Shown: piece by piece, positions 1 through 7,020 of the stretch | Numbering within the stretch: the stretch's first letter is position 1 | Layout of the letters: every line of letters begins with the position of its first letter | NCBI GenBank assembly: GCA_035474375.1 | Contig: DATINJ010000067.1 | Span: 1 to 10,708, forward strand | Length of the DNA: 10,708 nt | Reading direction: 5' to 3' | From: JANNPJ01 sp035474375 | Lineage (GTDB): Bacteria > Actinomycetota > Actinomycetes > Actinomycetales > Kineosporiaceae | Notes under the pieces: generated by a model | Databases searched by the model: none | Told to the model about the DNA's origin: nothing | The model's input: only the letters and a program-made list of their open reading frames with translations | Program-made: the position numbers and the translations under genes

Positions 1-1972
1 AGAAGGCCAAGAACTCCAGCGCCACAGGGAGATTCGCACCAGATTGATGAGCCCGCGCGCGGCTGACGGCGCGTGCCGCGAGCTGGTGACTGCGGACCTC
101 GTCTCCGAGCGAGATCGCCGCCATCGTGGCCAGGGTCAGCGCCGACGGGTCGTCGCAGCGTGGCGCGAGCTCGACCACCGTGCGCAGTGGCCCGGCGGCC
201 CGGCGATGCTCGCCGAGGAACAACGCCGAGAAACCGTTGAACTGCTCGAACATCAGCCTGGCCAGCGTTTCTTCGGAATCCTGAACCTGGTCCAGCCGAC
301 CGACCCGGCGGGCCACCGAAAGGAATCGGGCGTGGTCGCCGGCCAGCATGTACATCTCGCTGGCCCGCAGCAACGCGGTCACGGCGGGGCCACGGTGCGG
401 TCCGGACAACCCGTCGGCGACCAAGCTCAGATCGGCGTCGGCCCGTTCCGCCGTCCCGCTCCGTAATTCGATCTCGCCGGAGAGCAGGTCGACAGAGGTG
501 CGTAGTTCCACCGTGGTACCCAGGCCGCGAGCGCGGCCGAGCAACTGCCTGGCACGGCGGACGTCACCACCGAGCCAGGCTGCCCGAGCCGCGTCGGCCA
601 GCCGTTGCGCGGCGCGGCCCGGCGTTCTGGTCAATTCTGCCGCCCGCTCCAGGCAGCGCGATGCTCCGGCCAGATCGCCGTCCTTGGTCGTGCTCGTCCA
701 GTCACCGTCCGATCCGGTCACCTCGTGGGCCAGGGCGTGCAGTTCGTCCGCGAGATCCTCGGCGCTCTCGCCGTCGTCGACCGACCAGGCCAATGCCCGG
801 TGCCAGGCTCGATCCAGCCGGTGCGCGTCGTGATCCAGCACCTCGGCGAGGACCCGATGAGTGGCGAGCCGCTCGGCCACCCCGGCATCGCGATAGCTGG
901 ACTCGCGCAGCAACCGATCGGTGATCTGCACCTGCTCCGATTCGACGCTGAGCAGGTTGGAACCGATAGCCAGATCGATGTCCGCGGCGTCCAAGCCGGC
1001 TCGGGCGGACGCCCGGACCAGGGTGTCGAGGTCGAGTGGCTGTTGGGCAGCAACGATCAACAGGACGCGCCGGGCCGGGGTCGTCATCCGGGCCAGCAGT
1101 CGGCGGTGGTGTGCTCGCAGCAGGCCATCGGCGGGTAGCCCGGCGGGTAGCGGTTCGGCGCCACGCAACTGGGCTCCGGTGAGCGCCCCGGCCATTTCCG
1201 ACAGGGCCAGCGGATTACCCTGAGCTTGATCACTGAGCACCGGCAGCACGTCGTCCGACACCTCGGCCGCATCGCGATCCGCGAGCAGGCCGGACAGCAA
1301 TTCGGTGCTGGCGGACTGGCTGAGCGGCGGCAAGGTGATCGCCGGTAACCCGGCCAGTGGATCATCGATGGTGAGCGGCGCTGCCGTGGCAATCAGCAGC
1401 AGGATCGGCTCCCGGCCCAGGCGCCGGGCGGCGAAGCCGAGCAGGGCGACCGAGAACGGATCCAGTTCGTCGGCGTCGTCGATCACGCAGATCAGCGGGG
1501 CCCTGGCGGAGGCTCGGACCAGCAGGTCGAGGACCTCGAGCCCACGCGCGAAACGTTGCGGGGGCGGCAAGATCGGTGACGTCGAGGCCGGCAGCGGCGG
1601 CGGGATCGGCGGGGACGGCGGGATCGGCGGGACCAGCAGGGACGGCGGGACCAGCAGCGACGGCGCGCCGGGGGAGGCCGACGTGCTCAGCCTGGCCTGC
1701 AGTTCCCCAATCAGCCGGTGTAGCCCGGCGCCGGGGAGGGCGGCCTCGGCGAGGACCCCGCCGACCCAGATCGAGCGCACTGCCGGGCTGGCCTCCAACC
1801 CGGCCTCGAGTAATCGAGTGCGCCCGCTGCCGTGCGGGCCGCGCAGCACCAGGCCGCCGCCGCGACCAGCGAGCGCCGCCCGGATCGCGGCGGTGACACT
1901 GGCTAGTTCGCGATCTCGACCGACTAGTCGAGGCAGCGTGGGATCGTCGGCGAGCGTGTCATCTTCGACCAT
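1..1972 (-). CDS. LAL-type AAA ATPase regulator, N-terminal 657 residues (3' end outside window)
   Basis: The frame is open from the ATG at 1972-1970 to the left edge, so no stop is seen. Residues 15-22 (RLVGRDRE) are the usual entry to the AAA domain of LAL/MalT-like regulators. The P-loop is at 45-52 (GPHGSGRT), with Arg51 where Lys is expected. Walker B is at about 160-166 (LICVIDD). A proline-rich insert (about 101-138) lies between them. Residues 251-260 (QGNPLALSEM) and 371-392 (a THRVLAEVLD stretch followed by DRAWHRAL) match blocks typical of LAL proteins. From about residue 435 the protein is Ala/Leu/Arg-rich helical repeat, TPR-like. Family members are usually about 900 residues with a C-terminal LuxR helix-turn-helix, which would lie outside the window. 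The gene is divergent from the liv operon, so local control is possible but unproven. Three TTA leucine codons (residues 54, 209, 503) are present. Without the C-terminus, a non-regulatory AAA/TPR protein cannot be excluded. Confidence 0.8.
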   Translation of the reverse strand, partial: MVEDDTLADDPTLPRLVGRDRELASVTAAIRAALAGRGGGLVLRGPHGSGRTRLLEAGLEASPAVRSIWVGGVLAEAALPGAGLHRLIGELQARLSTSASPGAPSLLVPPSLLVPPIPPSPPIPPPLPASTSPILPPPQRFARGLEVLDLLVRASARAPLICVIDDADELDPFSVALLGFAARRLGREPILLLIATAAPLTIDDPLAGLPAITLPPLSQSASTELLSGLLADRDAAEVSDDVLPVLSDQAQGNPLALSEMAGALTGAQLRGAEPLPAGLPADGLLRAHHRRLLARMTTPARRVLLIVAAQQPLDLDTLVRASARAGLDAADIDLAIGSNLLSVESEQVQITDRLLRESSYRDAGVAERLATHRVLAEVLDHDAHRLDRAWHRALAWSVDDGESAEDLADELHALAHEVTGSDGDWTSTTKDGDLAGASRCLERAAELTRTPGRAAQRLADAARAAWLGGDVRRARQLLGRARGLGTTVELRTSVDLLSGEIELRSGTAERADADLSLVADGLSGPHRGPAVTALLRASEMYMLAGDHARFLSVARRVGRLDQVQDSEETLARLMFEQFNGFSALFLGEHRRAAGPLRTVVELAPRCDDPSALTLATMAAISLGDEVRSHQLAARAVSRARAHQSGANLPVALEFLAF
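1595..1660 (-). repeat. In-frame 18-bp and 9-bp tandem repeats encoding a proline-rich insert
   Basis: On the coding (minus) strand the DNA reads as two 18-bp units encoding SLLVPP, followed by 9-bp units encoding IPP, SPP, IPP and a further Pro (residues 105-126). All unit lengths are multiples of three, so copy-number change would keep the frame. The insert lies between Walker A and Walker B of the AAA domain. It is probably a flexible linker or surface loop. Confidence 0.85.
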
Positions 1973-2122
1973 CCGACCAGTGTTACCGCCGAGTAGCCTG
2001 CTTGGGAAGGGCCGATAACGCGCGATGGCGGCCAGGACTGGCGATTCTACCGACGCGGAATACGTTGACCGGTACACAGACTTCGATCCTCCCCACCACC
2101 GCTGATGATGAAGGGAGTGGGC
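1973..2122. promoter_or_regulatory. Divergent intergenic region between LAL-type gene and liv operon
   Basis: This 150-bp gap separates two divergent starts, so it must carry the promoters of both unless the genes are read from elsewhere. On the minus strand TAGAAT (2049-2044) is a fair -10 hexamer about 70 bp before the regulator start, but no convincing -35 sits at the right distance. On the plus strand TTGACC (2064-2069) resembles a -35, but no good -10 follows at 16-18 bp. TACGTT (2060-2065) is a weak alternative -10. No clear operator palindrome was seen. Confidence 0.4.
2111..2117 (+). promoter_or_regulatory. Ribosome binding site that fixes the livG start
   Basis: AAGGGAG lies 5 bases before the ATG at 2123. 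This supports that start over the in-frame upstream ATG codons at 2105 and 2108, which would put this motif inside the coding region and add residues not typical of the family N-terminus. Confidence 0.7.
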
Positions 2123-2905
2123 ATGCTCGCCGTCCGGGACGTCAGTGTCAGGTTCGGCGGATTGCAGGCCCTGACGGACGTGCGGCTCGATGTCCGGCCG
2201 GGTGAGGTGCTCGGGCTGATCGGTCCGAACGGTGCCGGAAAGACGACCCTGTTCAACGTGATCTGCGGCTTCGTCCGACCGCAGGTGGGCACCGTGAACT
2301 GGCAGGGCCGGAACCTGGCCAGGGTTCGACCGCAGCACCTGACCAGGCTCGGAATCGCTCGCACGGTTCAGGGCCTCGGGTTGTTCGCCCATCTCAGCGT
2401 GCTGGAGAACGTGATCGTCGGCGCGGATCGGCATGCGGTCGCCGGCTTCACCTCGGCGCTGCTGGGGCTACCGCGATCGACTCGGGACGAACGATCGCTG
2501 CGCCAGCGGGCGCGCAGCATCCTGGCTGAACTCGGGATCGAGGACGTCGCCGATCGAGAGCCCGGAACGTTGCCGTACCCGGTCCAGAAACGGGTCGCGT
2601 TGGCCCGAGCGCTGGCCGCGGAGCCGCAACTGTTGCTGCTGGACGAGCCCGCCGCCGGGCTGTCCGAAGCGGATCTGGCCGAACTTGCCACCCTGATCCG
2701 GGCGCTCCGCGGCACGATGGCGGTGATGCTGGTGGAGCACCACATGGATCTGGTGATGGGGGTCTGCGACCGGATCGTCGTCCTGGATTTCGGCCGAGTG
2801 ATCGCCACCGGAACGCCGGCCCAGGTCCGCGCGGATCCGGCCGTGCTGGATGCCTATCTCGGCGGCCCGGTATCCGATTCACCGGATCCGGCAGGCCGCC
2901 GATGA
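2123..2905 (+). CDS. livG: Branched-chain amino acid-type ABC importer, ATPase LivG
   Basis: This 260-residue cytoplasmic ATPase powers a HAAT-family importer together with LivF. The start MLAVRDVSVRFGG is the usual N-terminus of LivG proteins. Walker A is at 34-42 (GPNGAGKTT), the Q-loop Gln is Q83 (RTVQ), Walker B is at 170-175 (LLLLDE) with catalytic Glu175, and the switch His is H206 (VEHHMD). The length matches the family. The signature loop is odd. LivG proteins normally have a YGQQ-type sequence, but here residues 150-157 read LPYPVQKR, so the conserved glycine is Pro153 and the next position is Val154. The stop overlaps the livF start by 4 bp (ATGA), which implies translational coupling. 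This is the first gene of the operon. The family assignment is firm. The ligand is not, and polar or hydrophobic amino acids, urea-type or other small carboxylates are all possible for this family. Confidence 0.93.
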   Translation: MLAVRDVSVRFGGLQALTDVRLDVRPGEVLGLIGPNGAGKTTLFNVICGFVRPQVGTVNWQGRNLARVRPQHLTRLGIARTVQGLGLFAHLSVLENVIVGADRHAVAGFTSALLGLPRSTRDERSLRQRARSILAELGIEDVADREPGTLPYPVQKRVALARALAAEPQLLLLDEPAAGLSEADLAELATLIRALRGTMAVMLVEHHMDLVMGVCDRIVVLDFGRVIATGTPAQVRADPAVLDAYLGGPVSDSPDPAGRR

Positions 2906-3615
2906 GCCTGCTCAGCGTTCGCGATCTGAGTGTGGGCTACGGCCCGGTGCGCGCCCTCGCCGGGGTGAATCTCGAGCTCGCCGAGGGGGCGATCACCGCT
3001 GTCCTGGGAGCGAACGGGGCCGGCAAGACCACCTTGCTACGGACGGTCAACGGCCTGTTGCGGCCGAGCTCCGGATCCGTCCGGCTGGCCGGTCGAGAGA
3101 TCACCACGCTGCCGGTGGAGGACGTCGTCCGCCACGGCGTCGCCCACGTCCCCGAGGGGCGCGGTGTGATCACCGAACTCACCGTGGCGGAGAATCTCCG
3201 GCTCGGCGGGTTGTGGCGGCGCGACCCCGCTGACCTGCGGGTTGCCATGCGCGAGGTGTATCAGCTGTTCGAGCCGCTGGCGCTGAGTCGAGACCGGCCG
3301 GCCGGCACCCTTTCCGGCGGGGAACGACAGATGCTGGCGCTCGGGCGAGCGCTGGTCAGCCGGCCTCGGCTACTGATGCTGGACGAACCCTCGCTCGGGC
3401 TGGCGTCCCGGATCACCACCGAGCTGATGACCGTCGTCCGTCGGTTGCGAGCCGAGCTGGGGATGACGGTCCTGCTGGTGGAACAGAACGCACGCAGCGC
3501 TTTGTCGATCGCGGACCAGGCGGTCGTGCTGAACGTCGGTCGGGTTGTCGCCGACCAGCCTGCCGCCGTGCTGGCGGCCGATGACACTCTCCGCCACAGC
3601 TATCTCGGCTTCTGA
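2902..3615 (+). CDS. livF: Branched-chain amino acid-type ABC importer, ATPase LivF
   Basis: This is the second ATPase of the importer, 237 residues, a standard length for LivF. Walker A is at 36-44 (GANGAGKTT), the LivF-type VPEGR block is at 83-87, the ABC signature is an intact LSGGE at 137-141, and Walker B is at 157-162 (LLMLDE) with catalytic Glu162. The usual switch histidine position holds Gln195 in VEQNA, which is common in LivF proteins. The protein ends HSYLGF, also typical of the family. It overlaps livG by 4 bp and is followed 25 bp later by livH. With LivG it should form a heterodimer in which each ATP site pairs one Walker A with the partner's signature. LivF supplies the good signature to LivG's Walker A. 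Confidence 0.95.
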   Translation: MSLLSVRDLSVGYGPVRALAGVNLELAEGAITAVLGANGAGKTTLLRTVNGLLRPSSGSVRLAGREITTLPVEDVVRHGVAHVPEGRGVITELTVAENLRLGGLWRRDPADLRVAMREVYQLFEPLALSRDRPAGTLSGGERQMLALGRALVSRPRLLMLDEPSLGLASRITTELMTVVRRLRAELGMTVLLVEQNARSALSIADQAVVLNVGRVVADQPAAVLAADDTLRHSYLGF

Positions 3616-3625
3616 TCCCGGGTTT

Positions 3626-3633
3626 GAAGGAGG
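3626..3633 (+). promoter_or_regulatory. Ribosome binding site that fixes the GTG start of livH
   Basis: GAAGGAGG is an almost perfect Shine-Dalgarno sequence 7 bases before GTG at 3641. It lies inside the 25-bp gap after the livF stop. It decides for the GTG start over the in-frame ATG at 3545, which lies well inside livF. Confidence 0.85.
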
Positions 3634-3640
3634 TCCTGCC

Positions 3641-4519
3641 GTGCTCCGATTTCTCAACCTCACCCTCGGAGGGATCGGAACCGGCGCGGTCTACGCCGCG
3701 GTGGCGCTGGCCCTGGTGCTGATCTGGCGTTCGACCCGGATCGTCAACTTCGCTCAGGGCGGGATGATGATGATCTCCACCTTCGTTGCCTGGTCGGTGA
3801 TCGGCCGGACCGGCTCGTTCTGGCTCGGCCTCGCCGCAGCCCTGCTCGCCGGACTGATCCTGGGCGCCGTGGTGGAACGGCTGGTGATCCGACCGGTGGA
3901 AAGCGCGCCGGCCTTGAACGCCGTGATCGTCACCCTTGGCCTGCTGGTCTTCCTGCAAGCCTTGGCCGGGATCATCTGGGGTGGCGAACCGCGATCGTTT
4001 CCCCCGGCTTTCGGGATCGTCGGGTTCAAGATCGGCGACACCCGGCTGCTGTTCAGCCCTTCCGATCTGTTCGCCGTCCTCGCCGTCCTCGGGTTAATGA
4101 TCTTGCTGGGATTGCTCTTTCAGCGCACCTCGATCGGTCTGCAGATGCGCGCTGCGGCTTTCGCGCCGGAGATCTCTCGGGTGCTCGGCGTCCGGGTAGG
4201 GCGGACCCTGACCCTCGGCTGGGCGCTCGCCGCACTGGTCGGAGCGCTGGCCGGGGTCCTGGTGGCTCCGGCCAGCTTCGTCTCGCCGAACGCGTTCGAC
4301 GAGATCCTGGTGTTCGGGTTCACCGCGGCCGTGCTCGGTGGCTTGGACTCGCCGCCGGGTGCTGTCGTCGGCGGTCTCATCCTCGGGTTGCTGCTGTCGT
4401 ATCTGGCCGGTTACGCCGGATCGGACGTCGTCACGCTCGGCGCGCTGGCGATCCTGGTCGCCGTCCTGCTGATCCGCCCGAACGGTCTGTTCGCCAGGCC
4501 TGCGGGGCGGCGGATATGA
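3641..4519 (+). CDS. livH: Branched-chain amino acid-type ABC importer, permease LivH
   Basis: This is a 292-residue integral membrane permease of the HAAT family. From the GTG start it begins LRFLNLTLGGIGTGAVYA, the usual first helix of LivH. RIVNFAQG at 33-40 is the hallmark block of LivH-type permeases, usually NFAHG or NFAQG. Hydrophobic stretches at roughly 8-29, 41-55, 60-80, 90-113, 141-160, 189-212, 221-235, 240-259 and 262-279 fit the expected 8-9 helices. The cytoplasmic coupling loop is at about 176-190 (APEISRVLGVRVGRT). RPNGLF at 279-284 is the common C-terminal signature. The stop overlaps the livM ATG by 4 bp. Codon 152 is TTA, a codon rare in high-GC actinomycetes. The start differs from the longest open frame because of the strong ribosome binding site. 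Confidence 0.93.
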   Translation: MLRFLNLTLGGIGTGAVYAAVALALVLIWRSTRIVNFAQGGMMMISTFVAWSVIGRTGSFWLGLAAALLAGLILGAVVERLVIRPVESAPALNAVIVTLGLLVFLQALAGIIWGGEPRSFPPAFGIVGFKIGDTRLLFSPSDLFAVLAVLGLMILLGLLFQRTSIGLQMRAAAFAPEISRVLGVRVGRTLTLGWALAALVGALAGVLVAPASFVSPNAFDEILVFGFTAAVLGGLDSPPGAVVGGLILGLLLSYLAGYAGSDVVTLGALAILVAVLLIRPNGLFARPAGRRI

Positions 4520-5520
4520 CGTCACACCGGCTGAACTCGACGCTGCTGCGACATCTCCTTCTCGGCTCGATCGCCGTTGCCGCGGTGCTGCTGTTGAGCA
4601 CGGTGCTGGACCCGTACCGCAACCTGCAACTGACAAACGTGGCGTACCTGGTCTGCGCGGCTGCCGGGTTGAGCCTGCTCACCGGGTTGTCCGGGCAGAT
4701 CTCGCTCGGCCAAGGGGCGCTGATGGCGGTCGGTGCCTATCTGACCGCTCTGATGCTGGCCGACGGTGACAGCGGGATCCCGCTGCCCGTGGTGCTCCTC
4801 GCCGCCACGATCGGGACCGCGCTGGTCGGCGTCCTGGTCGGTGCTGCGGCCGCTCGACTGCGTGGGCCCTATCTGGCCGGTGCCACCCTCGCCTTCGCGA
4901 TCGGCCTGCCCGCGCTGGCCGATTACCGCGGCCTGGCCGCCACACTCGGCGGCCAGAACGGGCTGGTGGTGTTCTCTCCCGGGCCACCGCCCGGCTTCAC
5001 CGACGTGCCGTTCGATCGGTGGCAACTCGCCGTCTCGACGATCGCTGCGGTGATCACCCTGATCCTGCTGGCCAATCTGATGCACAGCCGGTTCGGCCGG
5101 TCCTGGCGGGCGCTGCGGGACGACGAGGTGGCCGCGCAACTGGCTGGGCTCCCGGTGGCCCGGCTGCAGGTCACCGCCTTCGTCGTGAGTGCTGCCTGCG
5201 CGGGTCTCGGTGGGGCCCTGCTGGCCTTCGCCACCGGGCTCGCCGCGCCGGGCGCCTTCGGGTTGTCGCTGTCGCTACAACTGCTCGCGGTCGTGGTGCT
5301 GGGCGGGCTGGGAACCATTCCGGGGGCGGTCTACGGCTCGTTCCTGCTGGTTTTCCTGCCCACCTGGTCGGCGTCCCTGGCCACCCGGCTGGACTTGTCC
5401 CGGGACGTCTACGCCAATCTTCCGCTCGCGATCTACGGCGCCGTCCTGGTGTTCGTGATGCTGGTTTTTCCAGCCGGCTTGCAGGGTGGCATTAGCCGGT
5501 TGGTGAACAAGATGCGCTGA
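4516..5520 (+). CDS. livM: Branched-chain amino acid-type ABC importer, permease LivM
   Basis: This 334-residue permease is the partner of LivH. The LivM hallmark GLSGQISLGQG is at 57-67, followed by a helix containing GAYLTALML. Next come RGPYLAGATLAFA (116-128), the LGGQNGL block (144-150) that LivM proteins usually show as TGGxxGL, and the cytoplasmic coupling loop RDDEVAAQLAGLPVARLQ (201-218). VVLGGLGTIPGAVYG (260-274) is the conserved late helix. The N-terminal helix (about 13-31) lacks a cleavable signal. The ATG overlaps the livH stop (ATGA), which implies coupled translation and roughly equal amounts of both permeases. The binding protein gene begins 37 bp after the stop. Length and motif order are normal for the family. 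Confidence 0.94.
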   Translation: MTSHRLNSTLLRHLLLGSIAVAAVLLLSTVLDPYRNLQLTNVAYLVCAAAGLSLLTGLSGQISLGQGALMAVGAYLTALMLADGDSGIPLPVVLLAATIGTALVGVLVGAAAARLRGPYLAGATLAFAIGLPALADYRGLAATLGGQNGLVVFSPGPPPGFTDVPFDRWQLAVSTIAAVITLILLANLMHSRFGRSWRALRDDEVAAQLAGLPVARLQVTAFVVSAACAGLGGALLAFATGLAAPGAFGLSLSLQLLAVVVLGGLGTIPGAVYGSFLLVFLPTWSASLATRLDLSRDVYANLPLAIYGAVLVFVMLVFPAGLQGGISRLVNKMR

Positions 5521-5557
5521 TATGTAACACATTTCGAGTCACGGGAGGCGGTCGACG

Positions 5558-6898
5558 ATGACCGAGAGTCGGGTTCTGCGAAGCGCGGTGGCGGCCCTGG
5601 CGGCGGCAGCGGTACTCACCGCAGCCGCTTGCGGCGGATCGGAGGGTGGTTCGGGAGGTGGCGCGGATCAGTCAGCCGGTGATTCCACCGGGGTCACCGC
5701 CACCTCGGTGAAGATCGGCAGTCACTATCCGCTGACCGGCCGGGCGGCGCCTGGCTACAGCAAGATCGGCCCAGCGGCCAAGGCCTTCTTCGACTACGTC
5801 AACGACAACGGCGGAGTGAACGGTCGCAAGATTGACTTCGTGTATCGGGACGATGCCTACAACCCGGCGCAGACGGTTCAGGTCGTGCGTCAATTAGTCC
5901 TCCAGGACAAGGTTTTCGCGCTCGTTGGTGGGCTCGGGACGCCGACCCACACGAAGGTCGTCGACTGGCTCAACCAGTCCAAGGTGCCGGACCTCTTCGT
6001 CGCCTCCGGATGCCAGTGCTGGGACCAGCCCGACAAACACCCATACACCTACGGCTGGCAGCCCGACTACTACCGGGAAGGCAAGATTCTCGGCAAGTAC
6101 CTCGCGGAGAAATTCGCCGGGAAGAAAATTGCCTACTTTTTCCAGAACGACGACTTCGGCAAGGACGGCGTCCGCGGCCTGGATCAGTTCATCGACAAGA
6201 ATCAGGTGGTCACCCGGCAGGCCTACCAACCTGGAAACACCGACATCGGCCCGCAATTGACGGCGATCGCGCAGGCCAAAGCCGATGTGGTGGTGTCGTT
6301 CACAATCCCGGCGTACTCGGCGTTGCTGAAACTCGGGACGCTCAAACTGGGGATCGCACCGCAATTAGTGATCTCGAATGTCGGGTCCGACCCGGTGACG
6401 CTCTCCGGGTTGCTGGAGGCTTTCGCCAAGCAGGGCGGTTCGGAAGTGAAGGGGAGCCAGCTGATCGAAGGCATCATTTCGGACGCCTACCTGCCGGCCT
6501 ACCTGGGCCCGGAGGCGGCGTCCAACAGTTGGGTGGCGCTCTTTAAGAAGGTGCACGAGAAGTACTTGGCGAAGACCGTTTTCGACGGCAATACGGAATA
6601 CGGGATGGCGCAGGCGTATACCTTCGTTCAGGTTCTGCAGCGAGCCGGGAAGAATCCGACCCGAGAGAGCCTGCTGAAGGCGCTGGACGCCGGTGGCCTG
6701 ACCGGTCCGACCACGACGCCGTTCGGCTTCAGTGCCGACTCGCACAGCGGCGTGACCGGCGTCCAGATCGTGAAGATCACCAAAGGCGTTCCGGTGCCCG
6801 ACGGCCCGCCATCCACCACGGACGCCGCGACCGGCGCGGTGACCCCATTCACCGGCACCCCCGTCGAGGCCCCCGCCAACGGCATCCCACCCGTGTGA
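5558..6898 (+). CDS. livK: Lipoprotein substrate-binding protein of the Liv-type importer
   Basis: This is a 446-residue type 1 periplasmic-binding-fold lipoprotein (Peripla_BP_6-like). Residues 1-24 are a signal peptide with a long Ala-rich core ending AAAC, so Cys25 should be lipidated and anchor the protein to the outer face of the membrane. A Gly/Ser-rich linker (26-45) precedes the domain. SVKIGSHYPLTG (50-61) is the usual first strand and ligand-loop of the family. VNDNGGVNGRKI (81-92) is the conserved block that names the amino-acid-binding group. A CxC pair (Cys152, Cys154 in SGCQCW) sits where family members usually have a Ser/Ala-rich ligand-binding strand. The Pro/Thr-rich tail after about 410 is probably flexible. 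GGGAGG (5543-5548) precedes the ATG by 9 bases. The gene closes the liv operon. Leucine codons 113 and 270 are TTA. The symbol reflects operon position. The ligand is unknown. Confidence 0.88.
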   Translation: MTESRVLRSAVAALAAAAVLTAAACGGSEGGSGGGADQSAGDSTGVTATSVKIGSHYPLTGRAAPGYSKIGPAAKAFFDYVNDNGGVNGRKIDFVYRDDAYNPAQTVQVVRQLVLQDKVFALVGGLGTPTHTKVVDWLNQSKVPDLFVASGCQCWDQPDKHPYTYGWQPDYYREGKILGKYLAEKFAGKKIAYFFQNDDFGKDGVRGLDQFIDKNQVVTRQAYQPGNTDIGPQLTAIAQAKADVVVSFTIPAYSALLKLGTLKLGIAPQLVISNVGSDPVTLSGLLEAFAKQGGSEVKGSQLIEGIISDAYLPAYLGPEAASNSWVALFKKVHEKYLAKTVFDGNTEYGMAQAYTFVQVLQRAGKNPTRESLLKALDAGGLTGPTTTPFGFSADSHSGVTGVQIVKITKGVPVPDGPPSTTDAATGAVTPFTGTPVEAPANGIPPV

Positions 6899-6907
6899 AA
6901 ACCATCC

Positions 6908-6994
6908 CGTGATCATGCGCGGTTGCCCACCTGTGGCTCGCGATCATGCACGCTTGCCCACCTGTGGCCCGTGATCATGCACGGTTGCCCACCT
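6908..6994 (+). repeat. Three direct 31-bp tandem repeats (third truncated)
   Basis: Unit 1 (6908-6938) and unit 2 (6939-6969) are contiguous 31-mers, and unit 3 (6970-6994) keeps only the first 25 bases. The shared core is GATCATGCRCGSTTGCCCAC followed by CT; full units then have GTGGC. Units 1 and 2 differ at only a few positions. There are no spacers, so this is not a CRISPR array. The repeats begin ten bases after the binding-protein stop, in the gap between two convergent operons. They look like an intergenic repeat family, REP-like in nature. Whether copies exist elsewhere in the genome cannot be seen here. Confidence 0.9.
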
Positions 6995-7020
6995 CAAAGC
7001 GGGTAATCGTGCATGATCAC
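6971..7020 (+). terminator. 20-bp stem hairpin between convergent liv and pst operons, probable transcript end
   Basis: The left arm 6971-6990 and the right arm 7001-7020 pair along 20 bp with a 10-base loop (6991-7000). The outer 12 bp (GTGATCATGCAC) are perfect. The only two non-Watson-Crick positions are G opposite T, which stay paired as G-U in plus-strand RNA but become C-A mismatches in minus-strand RNA. The hairpin is therefore better suited to ending or protecting the liv transcript than the pst transcript. No U-tract follows (CGCAAAATTT), so classical intrinsic termination is uncertain. RNA 3'-end protection is an alternative. Confidence 0.6.

Noticed and set aside
1576..1896. Separate plus-strand gene encoding a Gly/Ala-repeat protein
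   Set aside because: It is simply the other strand of the proline-rich repeat of the LAL-type gene, with no ribosome binding site seen.
1305..2018. Long plus-strand open frame of 237 codons rich in Ser, Arg and Gly
   Set aside because: It lies antisense to the LAL-type gene, whose 657-codon frame carries recognisable ATPase motifs. The composition is that of a high-GC shadow frame.
2064..2090. TTGACC as the -35 of a liv promoter
   Set aside because: No acceptable -10 hexamer follows at 16-18 bp, so it was kept only as a note under the intergenic region.
3545..3640. Upstream ATG as livH start
   Set aside because: It would overlap livF by 71 bases and add a non-hydrophobic leader. GTG at 3641 has a near-perfect ribosome binding site and gives the standard N-terminus.
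4522..5139. Minus-strand open frame of 205 codons, Gln/Arg/Gly-rich
   Set aside because: It is antisense to livM, which has full family motifs. It is a shadow of a membrane-protein coding sequence.
6365..6916. Minus-strand open frame of 183 codons opposite the binding-protein gene
   Set aside because: It has no recognisable motif and lies fully antisense to a gene with a signal peptide, lipobox and family blocks.
6908..6994. Short CRISPR array
   Set aside because: The units are contiguous with no spacers, there are only three, and no cas genes are nearby.
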